DNA of 50,467 nt from an uncultured Clostridia bacterium (GTDB lineage: Bacteria > Bacillota > Clostridia > Oscillospirales > CAG-272): assembly GCA_947625805.1 (NCBI GenBank), contig CANQPT010000009.1, positions 1 through 50,467 on the forward strand. Reading direction: 5' to 3'. Shown piece by piece: positions 1 through 8,430 of this stretch; the stretch's first letter is position 1; the number at the start of each line of letters is the position of its first letter. A program made the position numbers and the translations under genes. The notes under the pieces were generated by a model. That model saw nothing but the letters and a program-made list of their open reading frames with translations. It had not been told where the DNA came from and made no database searches.

Positions 1-1148
1 TTGTTGAGCGCCCAATAGTCGATGTTATTCTGCATCGTGTATGTGGGCAGGAAACGGGAGAGGCTTACAGGTTTTTTGATGCCCGTCGCCTTTATAACGA
101 ATGTAACGATGGGAGCGCCGTCTGAGCCGAAGCTGACGTTATTGCCTTCCCACAATGTTACGCCGTTCAGTCCCTCTTCGACTGTAGGAATTCTTTGGGG
201 AGCGGCTTTGAGGTCATAATAATATTCGCTCTGTTCCGGTTCATTGACGATCGGAATGGTATTCCAGACGGAATATATCTTATTTACCAGTCCGTTCTCG
301 TTCATGAGACGGAAATCATCTTTGACAATGATAGAGTTTTCTTCCGTTGTCCAACCTGCGAAAACCTTTTTCTTATTGCCGCTGATAATGCTGTCAGGCG
401 CAGTGGGTGCGATTTCGGTTGCAGTATAATTGCCGCCCTTGAGACCGTCTCTGCCGTAACCCTGTGCCACGTTTACCACCGCACTCTGCGTTACGCCGTC
501 TGCGTCGACATACGAATAGGGTACGTCAGCCTTGATGGTCGACATATCGGAAAATCCGCCTGCAACTTCAACTTCAGAAAGTACACGGTATTTGACGTCC
601 TTATTAAACGTTACATCAAATTCAGCCGCCCAGGAGATGATATACCGCTCCTGTTTTGCGCCGCTGTACATGCACGCTCCGTTCAGAAGAAGCGGATATA
701 CGCCGTTTCCGGGGAGAGTGATGGTGTGATCTGCGTCCGTACTGTTTTGCATCCATGCGCCGGTATGATCCTCATCCTCGGTCCACACATAAGGGTGGAT
801 CTTTGCTGCGACGGGACCTGTGGCGTCCTTTATCTCGACAGCATAGCCATACGCCCAGATGTTATTGCTTCTCATCCAGGTCTGTCCGCCTTCGCTGCCA
901 TATCTGCCATTCGTCGTGCTATGAACACCGGAAAGCGCGGTTTTATTGCCGGCATCTATGCCGCCGTCGCCGAGGAAGGAGATCTCCACCCCGGCTTCCG
1001 CCATACGCCACCCTTTATCGATGCCCTCTGTTCTCATAAGCAATGTGCCCATGGGAAGCGCATCTTCAGCAGATGACGTGAATATCATCGCAGGAAATAA
1101 TGATACGATCATTACGAGCGCGATGACAAAAGATAAGATTTGCTTCAT
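1..1148 (-). CDS. Secreted protein of unknown function, N-terminal part (cut by window edge)
   Basis: The reading frame runs open from an ATG at 1148 to the left edge, giving about 382 residues with no stop. It starts after a GGAGG site. Residues 1-27 form a signal peptide (MKQILSFVIALVMIVSLFPA, then a cleavage-type SSAED), so the product is exported. The mature part is rich in Trp, Tyr and Gly. A stretch around residues 260-300 (a VFAGWTTE motif followed later by IYSVW) resembles the beta-grasp InlB/Listeria-Bacteroides repeat seen in Gram-positive surface proteins. I recognise no enzyme domain. The C-terminus, where a wall-anchor or SLH domain could sit, is outside the window. The leader peptide style matches that of the SLH protein at 11717, so a cell-surface role is plausible but unproven. 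Confidence 0.75.
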   Translation of the reverse strand, partial: MKQILSFVIALVMIVSLFPAMIFTSSAEDALPMGTLLMRTEGIDKGWRMAEAGVEISFLGDGGIDAGNKTALSGVHSTTNGRYGSEGGQTWMRSNNIWAYGYAVEIKDATGPVAAKIHPYVWTEDEDHTGAWMQNSTDADHTITLPGNGVYPLLLNGACMYSGAKQERYIISWAAEFDVTFNKDVKYRVLSEVEVAGGFSDMSTIKADVPYSYVDADGVTQSAVVNVAQGYGRDGLKGGNYTATEIAPTAPDSIISGNKKKVFAGWTTEENSIIVKDDFRLMNENGLVNKIYSVWNTIPIVNEPEQSEYYYDLKAAPQRIPTVEEGLNGVTLWEGNNVSFGSDGAPIVTFVIKATGIKKPVSLSRFLPTYTMQNNIDYWALN

Positions 1149-1225
1149 AATTAATTCCTCCCTAATTATATTGATTTAAGGCAACACCGCTGAGTTCACG
1201 GCTGATGCCTTAATTTTATACGTTT

Positions 1226-1254
1226 ATTATATCAAGTTGTAGAGAGCATTTCAA
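1226..1254 (-). promoter_or_regulatory. Sigma-A promoter for the secreted protein
   Basis: On the minus strand there is TTGAAA (1254-1249) and TATAAT (1231-1226) with a 17-bp spacer. This implies a leader of roughly 70 nt before the ATG at 1148. Confidence 0.7.
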
Positions 1255-1726
1255 GTATTTTTGAGAAATATTGACAAAAATTTGTGTGAAAATATCATAA
1301 TATTATACAAAATGCCATTAAAAACGCTATTTTTCTGCTTTTTATTATATCACACTTGTCCGCTTTTTCGTATACATCCGGGATACTTCGGAAAATGGGG
1401 GGAAAAATAGAGATTCCCGATGAGGGAGGCATAGTCGGGAGGACAGAAACAGGAGCAGAAGAACTTGCTGAATTTCCGTCGGTAAGCAGACAACACTTGC
1501 GACTCACGCTTCAACGGAATGTTGAAGTTTCAGTAGAAGATATAAGCACATAAAATGCAGTTGTGATCGGTCATAAATTTTAGTGATTGGCAAAACTCGG
1601 GTTAGCAAAAGAGATATATAGACACACCCCTAAAAAAGCGGACATACCTACATACCAATCGTTAAAAGGTTTACCCGAAGAAAATCAAGCAAGCCCTGCA
1701 AACAGGGGGCTTTCGCAAAAAGAAAA
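1255..1726. other. Gene-poor spacer
   Basis: No open frame here has a convincing start site or family signature. It lies between the divergent side of the secreted-protein promoter and the tRNA terminator. A short GC-rich inverted repeat (AGCCCTG/CAGGGGGCT) at about 1692-1711 is the only local structure I see. Confidence 0.5.
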
Positions 1727-1769
1727 CGGACACCAATCAAGATACCCATTGTATCAAAATTGGTGTCCG
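1727..1769 (-). terminator. Terminator of the tRNA operon
   Basis: An 11-bp perfect inverted repeat (CGGACACCAAT at 1727-1737, ATTGGTGTCCG at 1759-1769) is followed on the minus strand by T-rich sequence. It lies directly downstream of the tRNA-Met 3' end. Confidence 0.75.
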
Positions 1770-1773
1770 GTTT

Positions 1774-1849
<76 letters not shown>

Positions 1850-1864
1850 ATATAATCGGCAAAA

Positions 1865-1951
1865 TGGTGCCGCTGACCGGAATCGAACCGGTACGGTATT
1901 GCTACCGAGGGATTTTAAGTCCCTTGCGTCTGCCAGTTCCGCCACAGCGGC
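1865..1951 (-). tRNA. tRNA-Leu (TAA)
   Basis: An 87-nt tRNA with a long variable arm, the CCA end encoded, and the anticodon loop CTTAAAA. The GGTTCGATTCC T-arm and the GCCGCTG/CAGCGGC acceptor stem are intact. It is first in the operon, 15 nt before tRNA-fMet. Confidence 0.95.
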
Positions 1952-1969
1952 ATTCCTTACCGCCACAAT

Positions 1970-1998
1970 ATCATATCACAATGCGTCGGGATTGTCAA
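1970..1998 (-). promoter_or_regulatory. Promoter of the tRNA operon
   Basis: The minus strand shows TTGACA (1998-1993) and TATGAT (1975-1970) with a 17-bp spacer, about 20 bp upstream of the tRNA-Leu 5' end. Confidence 0.8.
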
Positions 1999-2142
1999 GT
2001 GTTTTTTCGCACTTTTTCCCGGAGCGGGTATTGTTTGTCCGAAATTGTAAATTTTGCTGTTATTTTCGTGATTCTCTTTTCTTTTGTGTGCTTTTGTGAT
2101 ATAGTAAGACTGACAATATTTTATGATGTGAGGTGGCCTTTT

Positions 2143-2481
2143 ATGCCTTTTATCAATTCAAAAGTCAATTTTGACCTAACTGAGGGTCAAATTCAGAATC
2201 TCAAAAGTCAGCTCGGCGAGGCGATCAGCATTTTCCCGGGTAAGACCGAGCGGTATTTAATGCTGAATTTCACCCAGAACTGCCGGATGTTTTTCGCCGG
2301 GGAGGATTCCTTCCGCATGGCCATGATCGAGGTCAAGGTGTTCGGCAAACTCAGCCGTTGTGACGAGATGACCGAGCGGCTGACCGAAATTTTCGCGTCC
2401 GAGTTATCCATTGCCCCGGACAAGATCTATGTCAAATACGAGGAATGTTACAACTGGGGCTTGGGCGGGAGCAATTTTTAG
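2143..2481 (+). CDS. Tautomerase / MIF-family protein
   Basis: A 112-residue protein. The start was chosen at 2143 because an AGGTGG site precedes it and because it puts a proline directly after the initiator Met (MPFINSKV). In this superfamily an N-terminal Pro-1 acts as the catalytic base after Met removal. Length and pattern (a pair of beta-alpha-beta units, with GKTERYLMLNF mid-protein and a C-terminal YVKYEECYNWGLGG) fit the macrophage-migration-inhibitory-factor/phenylpyruvate tautomerase family, which forms trimers. The physiological substrate in bacteria is generally unknown. It is monocistronic, between the tRNA operon and rimM. Confidence 0.85.
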   Translation: MPFINSKVNFDLTEGQIQNLKSQLGEAISIFPGKTERYLMLNFTQNCRMFFAGEDSFRMAMIEVKVFGKLSRCDEMTERLTEIFASELSIAPDKIYVKYEECYNWGLGGSNF

Positions 2482-2496
2482 GCAGTCCCGACTGAT

Positions 2497-2525
2497 TTGC
2501 AAAATATTGGGGAATATGGTATAAT
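2497..2525 (+). promoter_or_regulatory. Promoter of the rimM-trmD-murJ operon
   Basis: TTGCAA (2497-2502), a 17-bp spacer, and TATAAT (2520-2525). The leader to rimM is about 125 nt and contains the hairpin at 2617-2636. Confidence 0.75.
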
Positions 2526-2554
2526 GTATGCGAAAAATCGGAAATGCGGCAGGC

Positions 2555-2659
2555 ATGATTGATGAGAGGGACAGAAATGATCCGCAGAATCCCCTTATCC
2601 GTTGCCTGCGGGGATACCTTCCCCCGAGGGGGAAGGCTGCAAGAACGGAGCGCATATGA
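2555..2659 (+). CDS. Possible 34-codon leader ORF overlapping the rimM start
   Basis: An ATG at 2555 opens a short frame that ends with a TGA (2657-2659) overlapping the rimM ATG as ATGA, the same coupling geometry used between rimM, trmD and murJ. The encoded peptide reads through the palindromic repeat (YLPPRGKA), which looks like repeat-derived sequence rather than a conserved protein. Its Shine-Dalgarno sequence is weak (GCAGG). It could be a coupling leader or chance. Confidence 0.3.
   Translation: MIDERDRNDPQNPLIRCLRGYLPPRGKAARTERI
2617..2636. repeat. Palindromic hairpin in the rimM leader
   Basis: A perfect inverted repeat, CCTTCCCCC at 2617-2625 and GGGGGAAGG at 2628-2636. Very similar C/G-rich palindromes are, to my knowledge, dispersed in many gut Clostridia genomes. 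It sits 20 bp upstream of the rimM ATG and could affect translation of rimM. Confidence 0.7.
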
Positions 2660-3159
2660 AAGAATATCTCGAGGTAGGGAAGATCACAAATACACACGGC
2701 ATTCGGGGAGACCTGAAGATCGAGCCGTGGTGTGATGACGACGCGGTCTTTCGCGCTCTGCCCGTTCTGTATCTGTCCGACAGCGGCGCTCCGGCGTACC
2801 GTATTCTGAAAAACAATCCGTACAAGGGCTTCGCTTTGGTGCACCTTGAGGGCATCGATACGACCGAGCAGGCACAGAGCATCAAAGGTAAGACGGTCTA
2901 TGCCGCGCGTGAGCACCTGCCGCTCCCGGAGGACCGCGTATTCATCGCGGACATTTTGGGTCTGCCGGTCATCGATGCCCGCACGGGAGAGGACTACGGC
3001 CGACTTTCCGACGTGAGCGAGGGCGGAGCGGGACAGATCTACGAGATTCGCCGACCGGACGGCTCGCTTGCCTATTTTCCGGCAGTGCGGGAGTTCATCG
3101 ACCGCATTGAAAGCGACACGGCGATCTATATCAATCCGCCCGAGGGACTGTTCGTATGA
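2656..3159 (+). CDS. rimM: Ribosome maturation factor RimM
   Basis: A 167-residue protein needed for maturation of the 30S head (the S19/S13 region of 16S rRNA). The N-terminal RimM beta-barrel has the signature VGKITNTHGIRGDLKI near residues 5-20. The C-terminal PRC-barrel follows (LGLPVIDARTGEDYGRL through AYFPAVREFIDRI). Length is typical. The start at 2656 gives the canonical N-terminus; longer upstream frames only add repeat-derived sequence. The stop overlaps the trmD start by 4 bp (ATGA), the standard rimM-trmD coupling in bacteria. Confidence 0.95.
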   Translation: MKEYLEVGKITNTHGIRGDLKIEPWCDDDAVFRALPVLYLSDSGAPAYRILKNNPYKGFALVHLEGIDTTEQAQSIKGKTVYAAREHLPLPEDRVFIADILGLPVIDARTGEDYGRLSDVSEGGAGQIYEIRRPDGSLAYFPAVREFIDRIESDTAIYINPPEGLFV

Positions 3160-3833
3160 GATTTGACGTGATGACCCTGTTTCCCGACCTAATCCGCTCC
3201 TGCCTGTCGGTGAGCGTGATCGGCCGCGCGTGGGAGGCGGGAATTTTGGATATCCGCACCCACAACATCCGCGACTATTCGGCGGACAAGCACCGCCGTG
3301 TGGACGATACCCCTTATGGGGGCGGCAGAGGAATGCTCATGAGTCCACAGCCGGTATACGATTGCTGGAAGCATATAGCAGAAGAACTGGGCGAACGCCC
3401 GTACGTGGTGTATATGAGCCCACAGGGAAAGGTTTTCGATCAGGAAACGGCCGTTCGCCTGTCCCGCCGCGCGCACATGACGCTGTTGTGCGGTCATTAC
3501 GAAGGCATTGACCGCCGTGTGATCGAGGAGATCGCAGACGAGGAGATCTCGGTGGGGGATTACGTACTCACCGGAGGGGAACTGCCCGCCTGCATGGTGA
3601 TCGACGCGGTTGCCCGCATGATTCCGGGCGTGTTGCCCGAGCCGTCCTGCTATGAGCGGGAGAGTTTTTTCACCGGCCTTCTGGAAGAGCCCCAGTACAC
3701 CCGCCCTCCGGCCTTTCACGGGCGCGAGGTGCCCGAAGTGCTGCAGAACGGTGATCACAAACAAATCGAACGATGGAGATATGAGGCGGCGCTGGCCCTG
3801 ACCGAAAAAAATCGCCCCGACCTGTTAAAATGA
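3156..3833 (+). CDS. trmD: tRNA (guanine37-N1)-methyltransferase TrmD
   Basis: 225 residues. It uses AdoMet to make m1G37 next to the anticodon, which prevents +1 frameshifting. The SPOUT trefoil-knot motifs are clear: DDTPYGGGRGML near residues 50-60, LLCGHYEGIDRRV near 110-120, and ISVGDYVLTGGELPA near 130-145. The usual length is 230-250, so the C-terminal domain is slightly short but intact. It overlaps rimM upstream and murJ downstream by 4 bp each, so the three are translationally coupled. Confidence 0.96.
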   Translation: MRFDVMTLFPDLIRSCLSVSVIGRAWEAGILDIRTHNIRDYSADKHRRVDDTPYGGGRGMLMSPQPVYDCWKHIAEELGERPYVVYMSPQGKVFDQETAVRLSRRAHMTLLCGHYEGIDRRVIEEIADEEISVGDYVLTGGELPACMVIDAVARMIPGVLPEPSCYERESFFTGLLEEPQYTRPPAFHGREVPEVLQNGDHKQIERWRYEAALALTEKNRPDLLK

Positions 3834-5347
3834 GTGGATTAAAAGCCAAGTCGATCCGTACCGTCGCCTTTATGATGGCGGCGACCGTGCTGTCTAAAAT
3901 ACTCGGTCTTTTGCGCGAGATGATGCTGGCCGCGGCATACGGCGCGGGCAATCCTACCGCGGAGGCCTTTTCGGCGGCGCTTTCCGTTCCCTCTGCTTTT
4001 TTCGATATTCTTTTTTCCGCCGCCATTCTCGGGTGCTTTATCCCGGTTTATAACTCTTTTCGGGACAATACCGAAGAGGCCGACCGGTTTGCGTGTATTT
4101 TCCTGAATGCCACCGCGCTCTTTACCGGTGCGCTGGCGCTTCTCGGCATCTTGTTTGCCGATCTTGTCATTCGCGTGGTAGCGCCCGGTCTGTCTGATCC
4201 GTCTCTTGCGGTCACCATCGTGCGCATTCTCTTTCCGATGATTATTTTCACCGGAATGGCTTACACGCTTGTAGGCCTGATGCAGAGCAAAGGACGGTTT
4301 TTCCTGCCTGCGCTCATCTCCTCGATCTCCAACGCGGGCGTGATCTTCTATTTTCTGTTTTTGGATCGCTTTTTCGGCATCTATGGCCTTGCCGTGGCAT
4401 ACGGCGTTTCATGGCTGATCCAGTTTCTGACCCTTGCCATTCCGCTGGCCCACAGCGGCTTCCGATTCCGTGCGATCCTTTCCCTGCGCGATCCGCACTT
4501 TGTCACAGCACTCAAAATGGTTCCGCCCATCATGGTAGGCTCCTGGCTCAGTCCGATGACCATTTTGCTCGGCAAACATTTCGCTTCTTTTTCAGACGGG
4601 GTCGCGGTCTTTAATTATGCCAATCAGACCTATATCATGATCACCGGGATTCTGGTCTACAGCATTTGCAACTATGTGTTTCCCACCCTTTCCCGTCTTG
4701 CCGACAGCGGCGATTTGTCCGCATTCCACACCACGGTACGCACCGGCACCTCTACGGCGCTGTTCCTGATTGTTCCGGTGACGGCTGCCGTCGCCGTGCT
4801 CAGCGGAGAGGGGGTTTCCATTCTCTATCTGCGGGGAGAGTATACAGTGCAGAACGCTGCGGACACCGCATATCTTTTGCGCCTGATTGCCCTTGCCATG
4901 CCGGCATACGGCTTAATCGAGATCTTCAGCCGCGTGTTTTATGCCAAGAAACAGACCCGTTATCCCATGTTTGCCGCCATCGGGGGAGTACTGATGATCG
5001 GCGGTGTGTGCGCGGTCTGCATACGGGGGATCGGACTTGGGATCGGTGCGGTCGCTTGGGCGGTTGCCGTAGGACAGTGGTGTGCCGCCGCGATTTTGAT
5101 TATCAGCGCGGTGTGTACTATGCGCGCCCTGTTTACGTGTGAATTTCTCATTTCTCTTTGCAAGATACTTGTGTGCGGGAGCGTATCCTTCCTTGTAATG
5201 AAACTCTGTTACCGCTTGATCGGCAATCAGCCGTATACCGCGGGCCTTATGGTCAATCTGGGGGTTTGTGCCCTCGTATTTTCCGTGGGAGCGCTCTGCT
5301 ATCTCGCTTTTGCATGGCTTTTGCGTGCATTTCCCAAAGGAGGTTAA
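3830..5347 (+). CDS. murJ: Lipid II flippase MurJ (MviN family)
   Basis: 505 residues, an integral membrane protein with about 14 hydrophobic segments. It belongs to the MOP-superfamily flippases that move lipid II across the cytoplasmic membrane for peptidoglycan synthesis. The N-terminus (KILGLLREMMLAAAYGAG) is the family signature, with Arg in the first transmembrane region. The start codon is in an ATGA overlap with trmD. The next gene, an O-antigen-ligase-like protein, begins 8 bp downstream, so the transcript carries several envelope-glycan genes. Confidence 0.93.
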   Translation: MSGLKAKSIRTVAFMMAATVLSKILGLLREMMLAAAYGAGNPTAEAFSAALSVPSAFFDILFSAAILGCFIPVYNSFRDNTEEADRFACIFLNATALFTGALALLGILFADLVIRVVAPGLSDPSLAVTIVRILFPMIIFTGMAYTLVGLMQSKGRFFLPALISSISNAGVIFYFLFLDRFFGIYGLAVAYGVSWLIQFLTLAIPLAHSGFRFRAILSLRDPHFVTALKMVPPIMVGSWLSPMTILLGKHFASFSDGVAVFNYANQTYIMITGILVYSICNYVFPTLSRLADSGDLSAFHTTVRTGTSTALFLIVPVTAAVAVLSGEGVSILYLRGEYTVQNAADTAYLLRLIALAMPAYGLIEIFSRVFYAKKQTRYPMFAAIGGVLMIGGVCAVCIRGIGLGIGAVAWAVAVGQWCAAAILIISAVCTMRALFTCEFLISLCKILVCGSVSFLVMKLCYRLIGNQPYTAGLMVNLGVCALVFSVGALCYLAFAWLLRAFPKGG

Positions 5348-5355
5348 ACAACACT

Positions 5356-7260
5356 TTGAAACCGAAAAAGAAACCGTCGGTACAGGCTTTTCTGAACGGA
5401 AGTCTGCTCTATTCCTCGTTTGATCGCTTTGCCGCGTTTATTTACCGCAAAGCGGAGCAGGGATTTTTCGGCGGTATAATGACTGCATATCAGCAGGAGG
5501 ACCGCGCGCTGCACGGCGGGCTGTTTTCGCGCTTTGCCGCGCGGCTGAACGCCTCCAAGCGGGTCAAGCACAGTTTTGCGCGGGGATGTGAGCAAAGCGC
5601 GATTTTAGGCTTTTTTGATCGGCTGTTCCGGGGGCTGGGGGATCTCTCTCTGCGTGTTTACGGTGTGTTTTTGCTGGTGTTCGGTTTGATTTATACCGCG
5701 TCTACCGTCTATAAGGCTTGGCTGTATGACTTTGCGGACTTTCCGGAGATTCCGCTGATCGTCTGCGGAGCGACCTTGCTGTGCGGGCTTCTCATGCTTT
5801 TCTCGGGGCACTCGCTTACGTATATGCTTTCCCAAAACAGATTGTTCTCTTTTTTGCTGTTTTCGGTGATCGGAGTGCGCCGGGCGTCTTTTGCGGAACA
5901 AAAGACCGGGCGCGGCAGACTGTGGATTGCTGCGCTTGCCGGCGTTTTGTTCGGCGCCTGCTCGCATTTTGTGCCCGCGCTTTATCTGTATGCCGCGGCG
6001 CTCGGTGTGATCATGCTGTACACGGTGTTGCTCATTCCCGAGTTCGGCGTGGTCGCCGCCTTGTTCGGCCTGTGTTTTTTGCCTACCATGGTGCTGGTGG
6101 CCATGGTGTCCTACACCTTCCTTTGCTATATGCTCAAGTTGTGGCGGGGCAAACGCACTTTCCGCTTTTCTCTGTTGGACGGTGCAGTGACGCTCTTCTT
6201 CCTGTTTTTGCTGGGAGGCGGGCTTTTCTCGGTAGGCGGAATGGGGAGTTTGTACCCTGCGCTGGTCTATATGTGTTTTCTTCTCGGCTACTTTCTTATG
6301 GTCAATCTCATGCGCAACGAGGCATGGATCAAACGGTGCGTGATCGCGGCAGTGACCGGTTCGGCCTGCGTTTCTTTATACGGTTTATATCAGAATTTCT
6401 TTGGCGTGCAGGATACCACCTGGCAGGACACGGAAATGTTTGACGACATCACCGGCCGTGTGGTATCTACCTTTGAAAACCCCAACGTGCTGGGTGAATA
6501 TCTGGTGATGATCCTGCCGGTACTGCTTGCGCTGATGATCCTATCGAAAAGGGTGAGCGGCCGTTTCACGTATTTTTTGCTGTTCGGCCTTTCCTGCGCC
6601 TGCCTTCTTTACACATGGAGCCGGGGCGCATGGCTGGGAATTATCTTTGCGATGCTCTTGTTTTTCCTGGTTTACACCCGCAAGACCATGATCCTTTGCC
6701 TTTGCGGACTTGCGGCTCTTCCGTTTGCGCCCTTTGTTCTTCCATCCAGCATCATGTCGCGCATTACCAGTATCGGCAATCTGGCCGATTCCTCCACCTC
6801 TTACCGGGTTTCCATCTGGGAGGCGGCGGTCAAAATGGCGCGGGATTTTCCCATCTCGGGCATCGGCATCGGGAACAGTGCCTTTTCCAAGGTATACCCG
6901 CTCTACTCTCTTGCGGGCATAGAAGCCGCTCCCCATGCCCACAATCTCTTTTTGCAGACCGCCATCGAGATCGGCATTCCGGGACTGCTTGTGCTGCTTG
7001 CCGTGGTCTTGTTCTTCGTGCAGGCGTCCTTTGGTTTCTTCCGGCAGTGCAAGGGCGGACAGATGCGGCAGGGAAAGCTGCTCTCGCTTGCACTGTTTGC
7101 AGGGGTCATGGGAGTGCTTTTACAGGGCATGACCGATTATATTTGGTATAATTACAGAGTGTATCTGATGTTCTGGCTTGTGCTGGGGCTTGCCGAGGCG
7201 GTGCGCAGAGTCGCTCTTGAAGTGGACGGAATAAATGCCATTCCGGAACAAAAAGCATAA
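5356..7260 (+). CDS. O-antigen ligase / polymerase-like membrane protein (Wzy_C family)
   Basis: About 634 residues if it starts at the TTG at 5356, which follows AAAGGAGG (5336-5343) by 12 nt. The N-terminal ~100 residues are basic and soluble, followed by some 11-12 membrane segments. The C-terminal half carries Wzy_C features: a TFENPNVLGEYLVMILP region, a YTWSRGAW loop, and WEAAVKMARDFPISGIGIGNSAF followed by APHAHNLFLQTAIEIG, whose His residues are typical of the periplasmic catalytic loop in O-antigen ligases. In a Gram-positive host it would join or polymerise lipid-linked glycans outside the membrane. It sits between murJ and two DUF4330 genes. The exact substrate is unknown. Confidence 0.85.
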   Translation: MKPKKKPSVQAFLNGSLLYSSFDRFAAFIYRKAEQGFFGGIMTAYQQEDRALHGGLFSRFAARLNASKRVKHSFARGCEQSAILGFFDRLFRGLGDLSLRVYGVFLLVFGLIYTASTVYKAWLYDFADFPEIPLIVCGATLLCGLLMLFSGHSLTYMLSQNRLFSFLLFSVIGVRRASFAEQKTGRGRLWIAALAGVLFGACSHFVPALYLYAAALGVIMLYTVLLIPEFGVVAALFGLCFLPTMVLVAMVSYTFLCYMLKLWRGKRTFRFSLLDGAVTLFFLFLLGGGLFSVGGMGSLYPALVYMCFLLGYFLMVNLMRNEAWIKRCVIAAVTGSACVSLYGLYQNFFGVQDTTWQDTEMFDDITGRVVSTFENPNVLGEYLVMILPVLLALMILSKRVSGRFTYFLLFGLSCACLLYTWSRGAWLGIIFAMLLFFLVYTRKTMILCLCGLAALPFAPFVLPSSIMSRITSIGNLADSSTSYRVSIWEAAVKMARDFPISGIGIGNSAFSKVYPLYSLAGIEAAPHAHNLFLQTAIEIGIPGLLVLLAVVLFFVQASFGFFRQCKGGQMRQGKLLSLALFAGVMGVLLQGMTDYIWYNYRVYLMFWLVLGLAEAVRRVALEVDGINAIPEQKA

Positions 7261-7272
7261 CGAGGTGATAGT

Positions 7273-7848
7273 ATGAAACAGGAAGCAAAGAACAAACGCC
7301 GCTTTAATTTCGTGGACGCGGTCATTCTGCTGTTGATCTTGGCGGCGGTTGCCCTTGCGGCATTCATTTTTGTGTTCAAGGGTCCGTCTTTTTTTACCAA
7401 TCTGATCGGCGGCCAGCAAAAGGAAATCTACTACGCGGTAGAACTTTCCCGGGTCAGGGAAGAACTGGTGGGAAACGTTCAGCCGGGGGATAAAGTCAGA
7501 GACGGTGTGAGAAACTATGATATCGGCACTGTGGTCGGCACACTTTCGGGCGATTGCGAGCACATCGGCGCGGCCCCGGACGGCACGGCCGTGGCGGGCG
7601 GTTATCCCGGATATCAATCCCTGATCGTCATTATCAGTGCACGGGCCGCCAATACCGGATACGAGTATTCGATCGGCGGGTACGATCTGCAGCCGGGTGC
7701 GGAGGTCAGTTTCAAAACACCGGGGTTGTCCGGAACAGGCTTTTGCGTCGGCCTTGAGGTGGTAGAAAACGATCAGGCAAAAGAAGCGTTTTGGGAATCC
7801 ACCGCTTCAAAAGTATACTACGCGGAAGTAAAAGCGGAGGAGGAGTGA
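7273..7848 (+). CDS. DUF4330 membrane-anchored protein, copy 1
   Basis: 191 residues after a GAGGTGATAG site. A short basic cytoplasmic N-terminus (NKRRFNFVDAVI) leads into one transmembrane helix (about residues 17-38), and the rest is extracytoplasmic. The opening pattern, basic residues then FNFVDAV plus a long hydrophobic stretch, matches DUF4330, whose function is unknown. Copy 2 follows 2 bp after the stop. Proximity to the ligase-like gene suggests a partner in export or assembly of a surface glycan, which is an inference from gene order only. Confidence 0.8.
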   Translation: MKQEAKNKRRFNFVDAVILLLILAAVALAAFIFVFKGPSFFTNLIGGQQKEIYYAVELSRVREELVGNVQPGDKVRDGVRNYDIGTVVGTLSGDCEHIGAAPDGTAVAGGYPGYQSLIVIISARAANTGYEYSIGGYDLQPGAEVSFKTPGLSGTGFCVGLEVVENDQAKEAFWESTASKVYYAEVKAEEE

Positions 7849-7850
7849 TC

Positions 7851-8342
7851 ATGGAACGCACCAAGAAACTGAAATTCAATCTTCTCGACGTGATCATTAT
7901 CATCGTTGCCATTGCCCTGATCACCGGACTTGTCATTCGCTTTAATCTGGCCGACCGGATCATCAACAGTGAACAGCAAGCACGGGTCACGTTCCTTGTT
8001 TCCGGCATTCGCACGGACACTGTGGATGAATCCCTGTTGGAAGGGGATATCTTCTACTGCAAGAAATTTAACGGACAGTTCGGAGAACTCATTGACCGAG
8101 ATCAATTCAAGGTGTCGCCTGCAAAGCAACTGCTCGACAACGAGCAGGGAATTGCGGTGGAAAGTAAACTCGACTATCGAAGCGACGTGGTGGGTTATAT
8201 CAAGGCCACCGGACGCTTTGACGATGAGCGCGGTTTTTTGGCCGACGGGGTCAATCAGATCGCTCCCGGCGGGGAATATGAGATTCACTCCAGCCACCGG
8301 TCGATGATTATTACCGTTCTTTCTGTTGATCCTGTGGAATAA
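7851..8342 (+). CDS. DUF4330 membrane-anchored protein, copy 2
   Basis: 163 residues. The start at 7851 follows GGAGGAG. The layout is the same as copy 1: KKLKFNLLDVIIIIVAIALI at the N-terminus, one membrane helix, then an extracytoplasmic domain with short beta-type segments. It is clearly a paralogue of the previous gene at the N-terminus but diverged in the outer domain. Two non-identical copies in tandem suggest a hetero-oligomer. The operon seems to end here, since a new strong promoter starts 15 bp downstream. Confidence 0.8.
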   Translation: MERTKKLKFNLLDVIIIIVAIALITGLVIRFNLADRIINSEQQARVTFLVSGIRTDTVDESLLEGDIFYCKKFNGQFGELIDRDQFKVSPAKQLLDNEQGIAVESKLDYRSDVVGYIKATGRFDDERGFLADGVNQIAPGGEYEIHSSHRSMIITVLSVDPVE

Positions 8343-8356
8343 ATTTGAAAAACTAC

Positions 8357-8385
8357 TTGATTTTACGGGACATTTTTGTTATAAT
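8357..8385 (+). promoter_or_regulatory. Promoter of the HPr gene
   Basis: TTGATT (8357-8362), a 17-bp spacer, and TATAAT (8380-8385), 45 bp before the ATG. Confidence 0.85.
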
Positions 8386-8430
8386 AATACGGACTTATTC
8401 ATCCGGAACAGCGATAAACAGGAGAGAAAA

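Noticed and set aside
195-1076. 293-codon plus-strand frame at the left edge
   Set aside because: It is antisense to the secreted-protein gene, which has a signal peptide, promoter and ribosome site; the plus frame has none.
1295-1507. 70-codon minus-strand frame in the spacer
   Set aside because: No ribosome site, no recognisable family and odd composition; it probably is chance.
5158-5355. Upstream extension of the O-antigen-ligase-like protein
   Set aside because: This part overlaps murJ in another frame and lies before the AAAGGAGG site; the TTG at 5356 is better placed.
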